Positions 12,011 to 23,744 of a stretch of 64,000 nucleotides of DNA are shown piece by piece. Under the pieces are notes generated by a model that searched no databases, was not told the DNA's origin, and saw only the letters and a program-made list of their open reading frames with translations. Both the position numbers and the translations under genes were made by a program. Within the stretch, counting starts at the first letter, position 1; each line of letters begins with the position of its first letter. The stretch is from Hermatobates lingyangjiaoensis (Eukaryota > Arthropoda > Insecta > Hemiptera > Hermatobatidae): NCBI GenBank assembly GCA_026182355.1, contig JAPFBL010000239.1, positions 915,001 through 979,000 on the forward strand, written 5' to 3'.

Positions 12011-12829
12011 TAATAACCTACTCACTTGTTTCAGTTATCGAGAACTCATATATTTTTCCAGTGACGTCTATGACAGTTGCCTATAGAAAATATAATAATT
12101 TAAACTATTCTAGAACTATTAAACAAACATTGATCAGCTGGACAGATATTGGTTTTTGAGCAGTATTCAATCACAGGGCACAGAAGTACAAACATCAGTT
12201 TATACAGAACTAAGATATTATTATTAACCGTCATACCTCGTCTATCGCTGGTGGAGTCGTCCGACCGGTTTCGTAATGGCTGCATCATCAATTGGATTCA
12301 ATCTCTGTGGCACGAACAATGTGCATGTCTTTATATAGAACTGTATTCAGCATTAGGGTTCCCATAACCTGGTATATAAAATTAAGAGACTGTTCATTCC
12401 TGAAATGAATTTTAATGTGTTCCTTATTTGACAAAATCAGTGTTTTACAAGTTATCATCACTGCAAATAACTACAGTTAATTTATTTTGACTTGTTTATT
12501 TAAAAAAAAAATCCTTTTTTAGATTTATATCATGAAAAACATCATTGGCTCAACAAATACGTTCAGAAATGTGATGTTAAAACAAGGTGAATAAAAAAAC
12601 AGATGTTCTTAACTTAAATTTAAATTTTAATGATTTAAATTAAATTTTAAATACATACCTAGTTTGTTGTTGCTTTTAATATTCAAACCAGAATCATTAA
12701 ATTAAATTTCCTAAGCAATTATTATTCTGTAATAACATTTAAACTATCCGAGAAATACATTACTACTTTTTCCGCTAAGCTTTGAAAAACACATGGGTTT
12801 TTCATTTGTAGAAAAAGTCTAGTAGCTGA

Positions 12830-13168
12830 GCCACTGAGGTAGCTCAGTGGTTAACATACTCGCCTCTGGGTAGGTAGTCCAGGGTTCAATATCCACCTGG
12901 TCCTCGATTTATTCAGCGGGTGGTGACAAATCTGAGTACGTCGTCCCTTGGAGAGGACGTGTAAGCCGTTCGTCACGAGTCTGTACGATGTCAGGCACTT
13001 GTTCAAGATCCCTACCCGGTCTTTAAGTAACTTAATGTACTTAAGTTAGGGAAAATTTAGGACTTCCAATAGAGAATCTGTAGAATCAGCGATCAAACAA
13101 AAAGCCGGTATAAAGCTGACGTTGTCACAAGCTAGGGATCGGTTCAAACAAAAAATAAAATAAATAAC
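12830..13168 (+). mobile_element. tRNA-derived SINE, tail type alpha
   Basis: The tRNA-like head has an A box (TAGCTCAGTGG, 12840-12850) and a B box (GGGTTCAATATCC, about 12882-12894, diverged). The conserved body has GATTTATTCA, CTGAGTACGTCGTCCCT and CTGTACGATGTCAGG. The alpha tail has ATCAAACAAAAAGCCGG and then a short A-rich end. It would be transcribed by RNA polymerase III and mobilised by a LINE; the head is too decayed to be a working tRNA. Confidence 0.85.
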
Positions 13169-14014
13169 AAAATAGCAGATGGAGAAGAGTTGTAATTGAG
13201 AATTTTTCAGTGTTGATGAGCCTCATGTACCAACCATTTAAAATATTCCATTTAGAATTTAAATGTCAAAAAAATGCGAGTAGCTATCTTTTTCAGTCAC
13301 ACATATAAATCAAAGACAATTGCAATATGAATATTTAAAACATTGCTATTAACGTCAAAAACATTGTCGCTGCTATTGTGACAAACATGAAAACAAGTTT
13401 TCTTTCTTCTTTTTGAATAATTAAAAACAAATCTTGCCACATGGCTTAATCATTTCCACTACGTTGTTAATTCACTATTCAGTAGTGGAGTATGTGACTA
13501 TATTCGCAAGAACAGCAGCTATATAAATCAAATCTTTTGTATATAATTTAAAATGGTGAAAAATTATTACTTTTAAATGACAATCTGTAGTTCAATTTTA
13601 TTCCACTAGAAATGATGAAATGCTATTTCTTCAACAAAAAGAACCAGTCATCCGTTAATTAGAAAACTGAGATTGCTAATTTGAAAAGTATCTATTCAAC
13701 TGTTCCAAGTTAATTAAGTTTCAGTTGCTTATAACTGTTCCTGTAATTTTATTTTTAATAAAAATTGGTTTATTTATTGTTTACTGTAGTATTCTAATAA
13801 CACTCGACAATTGTGTTAAAAAGAAAACTACTCCTAAACTTATTCATTTAAAATTGTAATATAATTAGATAGTTTTTTTTTTCAATTTTTTTTCAAAATA
13901 TCATATTTGCCCAAATTTACTCAAGTTTTACTACAGAACATTACATGTATTTCTTGTAACTTCGCCTTTATTAATATATATATTTTATTGTATGTTTTGT
14001 TATTGAGGCTAGGT
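13169..14014. other. Gene-free interval
   Basis: AT-rich DNA with no gene, RNA or recognised repeat. Confidence 0.5.
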
Positions 14015-14300
14015 AAAATAAAAGAAAATAAACTCCTTCCTAGGCTAACGTTTCGATGTATTTGTACATCATCTTCAGAGTAAGAACTATAATACATTTA
14101 CCAAAACAATCTACAACTCACATAGAAAAACTATCACAAATTTGTTTTCCATGTGAGTTGTAGATTGGTAAATGTATTATAGTTCTTACGCTAATTTTAG
14201 CCCTGAAAATTTTGTACAAATACATCGAAACGTTGGCCTAGGAAGGAGTTTATTTTCTTTTATTTGACCTAGCCCTCAATAACAAAACATAAAATAGAAT
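14015..14300. mobile_element. Foldback element, family D
   Basis: The inverted arms of about 125 bp both carry the D core. The left arm is in minus orientation with CTGAAGA; the right arm is in plus orientation with the core changed to CTGAAAA. The ends read CTAGG.CAACGTTTCGATG on one side and its complement on the other. The centre is short. Confidence 0.8.
14044..14081 (-). ncRNA. Hammerhead-like motif, family D
   Basis: Minus strand: CTGAAGA, extra T, stem II GATGTA-CAAA-TACATC, GAA, palindrome ACGT, H17 = T. Stem I is weak here (CT/AG only) compared with the better copy at 44961-44998. Confidence 0.6.
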
Positions 14301-14469
14301 AGAAGAGTTGAAGAACAATTTATGGAGATTATTTTATATATATATATATACACGAGTTCAAAATTCAAGAAGAGGATAACCCGTCTTCAGGAGAAATGAG
14401 AAAGAGAGACCAAGCACGTTCTAGATGCAACGACAAGTAAGCATGTATTGATATATATATATATATATA

Positions 14470-15003
14470 AATTCAATAATATATCAACCGTTGGATAGAA
14501 TAGGTTTATAATGTAATCGGGATTCGGTCAATTTTCCAGGATCAAAATCAAACTCTCAATGCCGACGTTTCGGTTTTATTTAAAACCTTTTTCATAGGCC
14601 TATAAACAAAGGATGACAAGAAATCATATATAAACATCAATATATAACTAACATCAAAATGGAATATTACAGTTGTGAAAAAACAAAGATATATATACAA
14701 GTAGAAGTAATAGAAAAACAATAAATATTTTTATGAACTTACAGAAGTCAGAATTTTTGAATTAGAAAAATGATGAAATTTACATTATATAAAATGAAGT
14801 AACAATAGATAGTTAGTGAACTAACATCTTAACTGGTCAAAAACTTGGACCAGACTAACTGATTACAATTACATGTAAACCGAACACTGTTTACTCAAAG
14901 AACACAAAAAGGAACTAAGGAATTCAATAATATATCAACCGTTGGATAGAATAGGTGTATAATGTAATCGGGATTCGGTCAATTTTTCAGGATCAAAATC
15001 AAA

Positions 15004-15008
<5 letters not shown>
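14470..15008. mobile_element. Family E unit with direct terminal repeats
   Basis: Direct repeats of about 88 bp (14470-14557 and 14920-15007; both with ATATCAACCGTTGGATAGA and ATCGGGATTCGGTCAATTTT) flank 360 bp of internal AT-rich sequence with no ORF. After the first repeat comes, on the minus strand, a hammerhead-like motif (GCC stem I, TATGAAA core variant, stem II GGTTTTAAATAAAACC, GAA, ACGT, GGC at about 14559-14601). The second repeat is cut by (TA)n. The layout (repeat, internal, repeat) is like a small non-autonomous retroelement with terminal repeats. Confidence 0.6.

Positions 15009-15061
<53 letters not shown>
15007..15061 (+). repeat. (TA)n tract
   Basis: A pure TA tract of about 54 bp lies between the family E unit and the family J element. 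Confidence 0.97.
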
Positions 15062-15063
<2 letters not shown>

Positions 15064-15580
15064 TGATGTAGCTTCTCGACCACTGATTTATCCAGATTCA
15101 GAGCAAGGGTTCTCGAGGATTTTGGTCAATAAAAAATTCAGCTAGTTAATATCTGCCGACGTTTCGCCAAAGGTTGTTTGGCATTATCAAGGCTAAAAAA
15201 CAATTTATTGAAACGACATAAGTAAAGCAAAAACCAATTCTTCTACGGTATACCAATTAACATAAAACGAAAAGGACAAACAAAAATTCATAAGCAGGAG
15301 AACAACAAAAAACACGAATACCTCCATACAGGGCATTCAAGCAAAACAAAACAGACAGTAACAGAGACAGTACGTCAGAAAATTACAAAAAACAATAACA
15401 AACAAAAGATCAAACATTTTAAATACATTCAGGGGAATAAAACCAAAAACTAACAGCATTATTACCTTTTTTGTGAGGAAAACCCTATTTACATCAGCAT
15501 CCTACGGGAATAACAAATGTAATGGAAGGTAATATAACCATCAACATAGGAAAAACAATCTATTCCTCCAATATCAACCT
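15062..15580 (-). mobile_element. Element with family J hammerhead-like motif
   Basis: Unlike the foldbacks this is not an obvious hairpin. It begins at (TA)n, carries the J motif near its left end on the minus strand, and continues as AT-rich non-coding DNA. Confidence 0.45.
15155..15193 (-). ncRNA. Hammerhead-like motif, family J
   Basis: Minus strand: stem I GCC (15193-15191), core TTGATAA, extra T, stem II GCCAAA-CAACC-TTTGGC, GAA, palindrome ACGT (15062-numbered element positions 15162-15159), H17 = C and stem I GGC (15157-15155). The core differs from CTGAnGA at C3 and G8, so it is probably inactive although all stems are intact. Confidence 0.5.
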
Positions 15581-15639
15581 AACAATTGTTCTATCGAACA
15601 AAAAAAACAAAAAGCTAATTAAGGAGATTAGAATAAATT

Positions 15640-15850
15640 AAACTAAGACTGGATATATCAGATCTCTTATTACAGGCAGTTGGTGTATTCATGATATTTA
15701 TCATTTCACACAATTTTTGTGTGATAATTTTTGTGTGATAATCATATCACACAAAAAAGAGAAATTTGAAAGAAATGATAAATATCATGAATACACCAAC
15801 TGCCTGTACTAAGAGATCTGATATATCCAGTCTTAGTTTAATTTATTCTA
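15640..15850. mobile_element. Palindrome built from a Penelope-like ORF fragment
   Basis: Arms of about 85 bp (15640-15725 and 15765-15850) are inverted copies. The right arm is read as coding in plus orientation and continues into the remnant at 15787-15957. Confidence 0.7.
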
Positions 15851-15957
15851 AGGTATGTAAGAAACATACTAATCTTAAAGTTGGCAAGTTATGTAATGAT
15901 ATATGTTTAAAAGAAGGTCTGCTCCCAAAGTATACCAATATATATAATTATATATAT
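15787..15957 (+). pseudogene. Penelope-like ORF N-terminal remnant
   Basis: The open frame ends CNDICLKEGLLPKYTNIY and then dissolves into a TA-rich tract. The pattern (N.IC......LLP.YTNIY followed by TA repeats) recurs at 44165, 44703, 63516 and 63800, so it is a conserved piece of one element family. Penelope-like element proteins typically have a charged N-terminal segment ending in a similar short motif. The assignment is an inference because no RT domain is present here. Confidence 0.45.
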
Positions 15958-15979
15958 AATATATATAATTATATAATTA

Positions 15980-16200
15980 TATCGCCTCAGCATTGGTAGG
16001 TCTGGGGTTCGATCCCCACCTGGCCACCGATTTATTCACGTAGAAGGTGTATAAATCTGAACACGCCATCCCTCGGTGAGGACGTAAACTGTCGGTTTCG
16101 AGCCTATACGATGTCAGCTACCCGTTAAAAATCCTTACTCTAAATACACTTGAGGTAGGCACAATTTAAGACTCCCAATATAGAATTAATCAACAGGTAA
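15980..16200 (+). mobile_element. tRNA-derived SINE, truncated
   Basis: It starts within the tRNA-like head just before the B box (GGTTCGATCCC, about 16006-16016, well preserved). It continues through GATTTATTCACG, GAGCCTATACGATGTCAG and ACTCCCAATATAGAAT. The A box is missing. It abuts a (TA)-rich stretch on its left. Confidence 0.85.
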
Positions 16201-17136
16201 TGTGGCTCACTCATTACTGAAATGAGTGGCAAATAATAAATGTAACAAAATTTCCACACTTATAACAGCATTAAAAGGTGAATGCCCTATAAGTGGTGGG
16301 GGTTGAAAAACAAATTGCGGTGGAGAGTTGCTACAAACCTGTTGAAATGTTTCAATAATACTAAGACGTTTTTATTCAAACTTGATTAGAAATTTGATGT
16401 TAGTTCGATCTCATTTAAAAATTTAATATTTCAATAATTCAAAAAGCATAGAATCATGTGAAAGTCAAAGATTCAGGCACTCTCTACTGATATAATAGTG
16501 AATCATACAAACCAACTGCTGAAATTACAAAAATTTTTTAAACATGAATCCTGTTTAAAATTTTACCACATTTCATCATATAAATTAATCTGCAAGTTTT
16601 TTTTACCCCTTCTCGTATCCTTGATTAAAATCACGCTGAATGAGCAATCTGCATGAAACATGAAACTACCTTTCTGTTGACCCAGTGAAGATTATTGCAG
16701 TTTCATTACGATCGGAAAAACTTTTCCTATTAATTTTACGATTTTCCCAACTAAAAGACAACTTGCTGCTGTGACCTTTAATATTCAACTCTTTGTTCAT
16801 GCATATACTGTAGGTATCGTTATAAAAAAGTTTTGATTAATTTCACTCGACTCATTTTTAACGATTTTATCAAGATATTGAAAGCAAATTATTTTAAATT
16901 TATGAGGACGTAAATAAAACTGGATTACGGGTTTGAATCGTCAAAAAGAACACAGATTTAAGCCTTTATGATTTAAAATAATTAATATATTTAGATTATT
17001 TCATTCCTTCATGATTTTATCTTATTCTTTAGAAGACATTTATACGGAATATGAATTGAAATTCTTACAGAGGAATAAATTAGTGTTGACTGTATCCGAA
17101 TACAAAATAAAAAAAATACGAATATATCATCCGTAT
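16201..17136. other. Gene-free interval
   Basis: AT-rich, no recognised gene or repeat. Confidence 0.5.
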
Positions 17137-17476
17137 ATGCATCAACAGTATCATAGTAATGCATCAACAGTATCATAGTAATGCATCAACAGTATCATAG
17201 TAATGCATCAACAGTATCATAGTAATGCATCAACAGTATCATAGTAATGCATCAACAGTATCATAGTAATGCATCAACAGTATCATAGTAATGCATCAAC
17301 AGTATCATAGTAATGCATCAACAGTATCATAGTAATGCATCAACAATATCATAATACTGCATCAACAGTATCATAGTAATGCATCAACAGTATCATAGTA
17401 ATGCATCAACAGTATCATAGTAATGCATCAACAGTATCATAGTAATGCATCAACAGTATCATAGTAATGCATCAAC
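17137..17476 (+). repeat. Satellite, 22-bp unit, ~15 copies
   Basis: The unit is GCATCAACAGTATCATAGTAA plus T. Nearly all copies are identical; one near 17338-17360 differs at three positions (AACAATATCATAATACTG). The high identity suggests recent expansion. Confidence 0.97.
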
Positions 17477-17569
17477 ATTACTTTGTTCAAGGTTATACTG
17501 GGATACCGAATGACGTGGGGTTCTCATTGATAAAAATCAACAAATTTTTTCATATCTATAATATTTATG

Positions 17570-17695
17570 TTCATAAAAGTATCAACCGTGAAGTAGAAAC
17601 AAAATAAAAGTTTATCAGGACTCGGTCAGTTTTCATTAAATGAGAGTTTAATTTGAACCTAAAAAAACTGATATACTTCTATTTTATAATATTTA
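17570..17695. mobile_element. Family E terminus fragments
   Basis: These are short fragments matching the E family (TATCAACCGT.GA.TAGAAACAAA, TTTATC.GGACTCGGTCAGTT, GAGTTTAATTTGAACCT). The ribozyme-like core is absent. Confidence 0.55.
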
Positions 17696-17788
17696 TGTTT
17701 AAAAAATATTTACATATTCCTTACATAAAAGTAAGTACATATGTAAAGTAACCTGCAATTCGAATGTTTTGGGGATGTGATAATGTTA

Positions 17789-19290
17789 AAAAATCTGGAG
17801 TGGCCTACACTCTACTTTACTATAAGTAACTCAATGTCAAATTTCTTGAGTATATAAAACAGAACGTATCATTTAAGCATAACATAAATATCTAAATGGG
17901 ATATAATTATTAGCATTGCATTCGTGAGGTAGTACAGATAGTGATTGAAGGACATATCAATTTATAAGCTTATTTTTGTACATCACAAATAATTTATTAT
18001 TTGCAAATAATTTCATTAGTATAACTACAGCAGTAATATCATTTTTGAAAAACCAATGTGAACATTTCTTGAAACGAAATATTATCCTACAAGAGAACAT
18101 GGCTATTGTTCAAATAGCCAGTAGATTTCTTACATCGTTTACTTAACATCCTTCTACACTGAATATTAATGTAAAATTTTCAAATTTAAAACAGTAAAAT
18201 ACCCTTTTTTTCTCTGAAAAACATCTTAAACAGCGAAGAAAATGTTGTTTTAAGGTGATTTGTTAATTAAAGATGTACGATAATTACAGTTATTAATCTC
18301 TAAACGAAAGATTTATATTTTGAATTATCTTTTACATTTTTGGTTTTTAACAGAATTATTATACTGGGAATTTTATGGCTTCTTAGTATTTAATAAGATC
18401 ATTTTCCTTCCCCTTTGTCAAATAACATATATACGAATTTTTTTTAATGAGTGTTATCATTTACCTGCACAATATTATTCCTCTTACAACTCTTATAAGT
18501 CAATAATATATTTTCATTTTTCCATTAGAAACATCAATTTGATCTCAGTGGATTCGCTCAAAAAATTTCTAAGTCAATGTAAACAATGTAAAAAAATACA
18601 AAAAATTCGACAAGTATAGCAGGTGATCTCTTAGTCTAGAATAAACAAACAGTTTTTATATCGTTATTGCTCTTTCCCGTAATTGAAACTTCATGAATTT
18701 TTTTTTGTGAATTGCTAATTTTTTGTTCCATTTTTGGCCAAATTTTCATTATTTTTTAACGAGCCGTTTAGCGTCAAAAAATCATTTTCTGAAAACACAA
18801 ATCGTACTGTAACGCCCCTTTAGCGAATGTAATTTCAAAAAAAATATCTCAACTCATTCGCCATATAATGTTCTATTTATAGGCATAGTTTCATTCTTGT
18901 CCGTCAAACAGTATGGCTTGTATCGCTCTCATAAGGTTTGAGATTGATTTATAAGTCAAAATTTGTACATTTTATTGAAAAAAAAAATATTTCCTGTTGA
19001 TATAAAATTTTGAATATATTTTTCGTTTGTTCCATTTGTAACCTCAAAGATAATGTCAAAATCTCAAAACTCTAGGGTTAGTAGTTTAGGAGAAATAAAT
19101 GTTTTAAAAAAAACGGTTTTTGGCAAAAAAAGTGACTTTCCCATCATGCATAATTCTTCCCAAACAATAGGGATCTGCGTCTAAATGGGGCCCATTTTTG
19201 TGTAAAATATCAACTTGATCCATCAAAGATTCTGGACCGTAGCGTGGTAACAAGCAATGCTAACTCACGCACCCACCCACGCACCCATAT
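17789..19290 (+). repeat. 1.5-kb dispersed repeat, copy 1
   Basis: It begins AAATCTGGAGTGGCCTACAC, with ACTTTACTATAAGTAA next, and ends with GTAGCGTGGTAACAAGCAAT followed by a CACC-rich run. It matches 59931-61467 closely over its whole length and 58426-59930 with internal differences. A 99-codon frame at 18320-18619 is present with similar reading in copy 3, but lacks known motifs. 5'-end fragments also occur at 6986-7030, 31375-31400 (minus) and 55833-55860. The class is unknown. Confidence 0.85.
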
Positions 19291-21002
19291 CACTTAGTTG
19301 CATTCTAGTATCAAAACTAGAAGATGCGTGAAATTACTCAAGGCTTGAGTATAGTTTGTTTGTTGAGGACATCTAGTAGCATGGTTTGCACACGTGACCC
19401 ACAATGGGTTTAACACTAAGTCACTTTGTTAGTTACTTTATAAATAAAACTCATCAGCAAAACACTCCATCTGTTAGACGTGCATGATTAAACATGACAA
19501 GCTAGAAAAAAACTCAGCCACCTGAGACAAGCTAAGTATAACAAATAGAGGAATATAATAAAGGACAGCTGTTATATGTGATAACCACTGAGTGTACTAC
19601 GAAACATTATTCGATGTAATCAATATCCGGAATTGCACGTTTTATTCATATCTCGTCTACTTTGGACGAAACCCGTCGTTAAGAGCACGCTGAATGCTTA
19701 ATTCTGTTTCACCTTGTCTCAAATCAATTATTGTCTTCCTAGCTAATTGTTTTACTTCATGTTATTTTACATCATTAGTCAGCATAATGCGCATTTATTT
19801 ACTAATTATGTATTAATTTATTTATTGATGGTAAGGAATTAGCAAAGATTTCGTAGAAGGTACAAACAATATTAAGTTTTGAGTAACGTTTAAAACCGGT
19901 CAAGCAATAAAAACAATGTTCGTGGTATGATGATCCTTTTTTTTATGATATTCTGAAGATGTGTAGTTTAAAGGTTAAGCAATGAAGACAACGAGCTAAG
20001 ATTATGGTATTATGAACAATCTGTGTTGTTTAAACGATAATAAGATAATTATAACAATTACTGCTGAAGCAGTACAGAATGTGAAAGCGGTCGATCAGAG
20101 GAAACAACCAGCAAGATGAGTGTGTTCAAATTAAAGACGATTTGATTAATGCGGAGTGAGCTAATAAGCGTGTTGTAACGAGAACTGGGGAGTGTTCACA
20201 TGAAGTCGACTATTCTTAGAGAGAGCTCATTTATAAAACACAGCCAACACCCACTAGAGTCTGTCACTGGGCTGGCAATGTCAAAACCACGCCAGAGCGC
20301 GATCTCGTGCCAAGGCACCGCTTGGTCAATCAGTCACATGCAAGTCATCAATAACAATTAGCTATCAAAGGCAGCATCGCTGTCTCCCAGCTAGCCATGC
20401 ATTCCCAACGGCCTTCATTAATCCTAATAAAACTATATATGTCTATTTCCTTTTGCCAATAGACAGGTTTTAGGTAAAAGGTCTTAGGAAGGTAAAACGT
20501 ATTCTACGCTAATAGACAAATTGAAGATACAGTAAGGGCTTTGGTCCTTCAAACTGATGGCGCCTCAAAAGATTAAAGTCATGTAGATTATGTAATACTT
20601 TTTACTTTTACCTGATGTTTCTTTAAATTGTTGGAAGTTTTTGATAAATATTATAAACAAAATCTCCGAAGATTTATGTTATGAAGTTTAGACGTTCAAC
20701 TCCTCACAACTCAAAAGAAAAGCATTTGAAAACCTGAGTCTGTTGAAAAAAACATTTTTAAACAAAACTCCGAAGATAGATACATGAGACTAACAATTAA
20801 TAGAAGAAATTGCGACAACATCTTCAGAAATACTTCAAAACAAAACTGCCTGAGAGTTATAAAGCAATAGATATCGATAACAAAAACACCCATGTGTTTT
20901 ATTTAAAAATAATAATAGAAACACGTTCACGCTTTAAGGCTTGATCATTGCAAGTTATAAAGCCAAATGCAACAGGTATACTTAAAATGTATACTCACTT
21001 GA
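19291..21002. other. Gene-free interval
   Basis: No recognisable gene. Positions 20260-20440 are GC-richer than average and may be an old element relic; no open frame or family signature is seen. Confidence 0.45.
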
Positions 21003-21305
21003 TAAGGTTAGGTTAGGTTGCAGTAATAATCCCACAAAAATGTACATATAGACGAAACATTAGCCCTTTGTGATATGACACAATAAACATTCTTCATTGA
21101 GATCCTACATTTTACCTACTTCAATTAATTGTATTTACTGCAGAGATCATGAGTACGAGTACCTCACATGTACAGACTCAAAACCGATGACTAGCTGAGA
21201 TTTATTTTACCTAAGCAAGGATAAATCGAGGGTCAAAGTGGGCATTGAACCCTGGATCTATCAGTCCAGAGATGTGCATATTGCCACTGGGCAACCATGA
21301 CCCCT
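21003..21305 (-). mobile_element. tRNA-derived SINE, tail type beta
   Basis: Minus strand: diverged tRNA-like head (about 21300 downward), body, then the beta tail, which contains the ATCACAAAGGGC-like motif and ends in repeated AACCTAACCT. The beta tail is shared with 49085-49385 and 56665-56990 and differs from the alpha tail. Confidence 0.75.
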
Positions 21306-22152
21306 TATCGTTACCTGTTACACAGTTAGTTGAAAACACTAACAACTCATCAGAAACAGATTAATGTGAATAACGAGATTACTATTAATTACGATTTAAG
21401 TCTCAACAACTGATATGATTTCACAAAACTAATATTCATTGAAAGAAAAACCTCGTCAGAAATGTTAATTATTGAAATAAAAGTAAGATATTATTTCAAC
21501 TTTCATTTTCTTTCGTTTTGAGACTCTTGTAAGTATTGTTAAAAACAAAATTTTTACTAAAACAAACAACTCTATTATTTACAGAAGGCTTGTAAATGAA
21601 GCGCGTTGACAGCTTTTTATATCTATCTGACATCTTGTAAGACAACGAGATTAAACCTAATGTAATAATAGCGTTGTGTGAAAGTGGAGGGATTATTAAA
21701 GTTGTGGGTGACACGGCAACACGCCATTACAGGGTGTCGAGTGAAAACTTTTTTTTTTTATTTCATATTAAGAGTTTGCCCAGAAATAACATAATTATAT
21801 AACCTCGATGAGAACAAGGGCTATTGCCAGCCGATTTGTGACCCACGCACACCCAGTCAATGATGTCGACGTCGAGTAACTTGCAAACTCACTCAATCAA
21901 CTTGCGATTTAGAAAACTAAAGTCATTATTTGTAAAAATTATACTCCATTTATTATAAATACATATATTATATTACTAGTTACATAACATAAATACTTCA
22001 TTTTAAAAGCAATAAAAATAAAGTACGTGAGAATTAGTTAAACAATAGTTTGTTTTAAATGTTTGTGGGGGGGGGGGGGGGGATCTTACAACTACCCCGT
22101 ATGGCAGAAATAGTTATTACGCCACTAAATTATATAATCAATAGATTTTTTA
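21306..22152. other. Gene-free interval with poly-G run
   Basis: AT-rich. A run of about 17 G lies at 22066-22082. Nothing else is recognised. Confidence 0.5.
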
Positions 22153-23091
22153 CTACCATTTTTTTACAGAAATAAGACATCCCTCGAAAATAATCCCTAC
22201 CGTGATTTTGGGGACTTTTTAGACTTAAAGCCCTCTCCCAAAAAGTAATCCCTTGTTAAAATAATGTGAAAAATATAATTCGTTGAAAAAATGCTGTTGA
22301 ATTTAGTAGGTATCTCCAGTTGCTCTAATATTTCAGAGAATTGTTTGAAAACAATTTTTCTTAGAAATCCCTTGTTTACCTGTACGGTTCGTTTCATGCA
22401 AGGCAGACGCACGTGTCAAAATTAATTCCTGGAATATATAAAGTAGAATTTACCTTAAGAGTATAATTGAAGACAGCAGTGTACATAGAGTGACGGTGCA
22501 GGTACAACGTTTGTGCATTTCAGTCTTGTAAGTACAAGCTCTTCAGTCAAAAATTCTTAGAAAAATTCTTCATTGTCCCTTTTACATACCAAATCAAACA
22601 ATCTATTCAGACCTCAGGATTTCAACAGTTCATCAAGTAGCAATATCTCGCTACAAAGCCTTCCATAAAAATCTTTGTAGCAATAACAATCCCTTAGTCC
22701 AAAACATCTCCTCAACAAATATCCCAGGAAATCCCCGAAGGCGCCTGTAGAGAAAGTGGCCAAGAGACTTATTAGTGTGAATTACTCTAGTGACTTGTAC
22801 ATTTAATCTAAGTTTTATAACTTATTTCTCACGCCAGGAAGTATAATTACTGTATTATTTCTTCCCCCCTGCCTCCATGTGTAATGTATATATTTCCTTC
22901 ATCATTGTCACTGGTAATGTTACATTTGCATTGTTGTGACTATGTAAAATAAAATAAAAAAAAAAGTCTTGTACGTCTGATTATTACCTATTACTTATTG
23001 TACTAGAAGCCCTTCCCCGAAAATAAGCCCTAGCACGTATTTTGAACCTAAAAAAAAAAAGGGTTGAGTCTTATTTTCGGAAAAAGACGGC
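22153..23091. mobile_element. Mariner-like MITE, copy B (interrupted by LINE)
   Basis: Same element as 8082-9030: TA-started TIRs, CCTCGAAAATAA and CCCGAAAATAAGCCCTAGCAC subterminal blocks, and shared interior (GGTACAACGTTTGTGCATTTCA). It lacks the 8232-8702 LINE but carries a different one at 22531-22965. Confidence 0.75.
22531..22965 (+). pseudogene. 5'-truncated Jockey-type LINE, nested
   Basis: Degenerate codons correspond to the RT C-terminus (SDLRISTVHQVAISRYKAFH in disrupted frame; later NPRRRL then KWPRDLL after a stop). It is followed by a 3' UTR with ATTTCTTCCCCCCTGCC and an A-rich end. An 8-bp target duplication GTCTTGTA lies at 22523-22530 and 22966-22973. The empty site is seen in MITE copy A at 8903-8910 (one mismatch). 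The LINE subfamily differs from the copy at 8232. Confidence 0.85.
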
Positions 23092-23279
23092 CAATGAACG
23101 AAGCGTTTTTCCCCAGTTCATTATTCAAGTTCATTTCGTTGTTCATTAAAAAAGATTTGATAGAACACTGGTGAGTATGAACATTTTAAATTTACTTTAT
23201 CATTGAGTTTTTTAAACCGTATGATTAAAATATTGATTTACTGATTATAATAAAGGTGTCGAATTCAAAGTATAGGTCA

Positions 23280-23338
23280 GTGTATAGTATAGTATCTATA
23301 CTAGTATAGTATAGTATAGTATATCATAGTATAGGTCA
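23280..23338 (+). repeat. (AGTAT)n-like microsatellite
   Basis: Imperfect AGTAT repeats. Confidence 0.8.
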
Positions 23339-23744
23339 GTGTTTTGTACTGTAAACTAATATACTTCACTGTTTTGTTCTTTGTGTTCAATTAAATACAG
23401 ACAGAAGCAAGGGGCATTGCTAAAACTTTATTAAATGTGATCTGAAGCTAATACTTTCTGAAACTTTCTCTCACGAAGCAATTTCACTGAGTGTAATATT
23501 GAAGTCCTCATGGCTACTCTGTCAGCAGGGCTGCTGGCGATTGTAGACTTTTCTTTTATTTAACAGCAAGTCAGCTTCAAGTCTCATTTACACTCTTACG
23601 ATGAAAATCTTAATCAGAAGAAAGTCAGTGATTAGATTCTTTTTTTATTGTATAAGAATAGGCAGGTCAAGATTCAGTAGAAGTCCCAGGAGCCATTATT
23701 TTCCGGAAAAATGGAAAGATCATGATTTGTTTTCTTGACCCAAT

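Noticed and set aside
12220..12295. Hammerhead-like motif on the minus strand with ACCGGT
   Set aside because: TTGATGA and GAAACCGGTC are present, but stem II does not pair convincingly; possible decayed family I copy.
17137..17476. Regular short repeats as a CRISPR array
   Set aside because: Units are contiguous with no spacers, and the genome is eukaryotic.
18320..18619. 99-codon frame shared with 60462-60767
   Set aside because: It lies in near-identical repeat copies, has no motif and a Leu/Phe/Tyr-rich AT-driven composition; copy 2 of the repeat lacks it.
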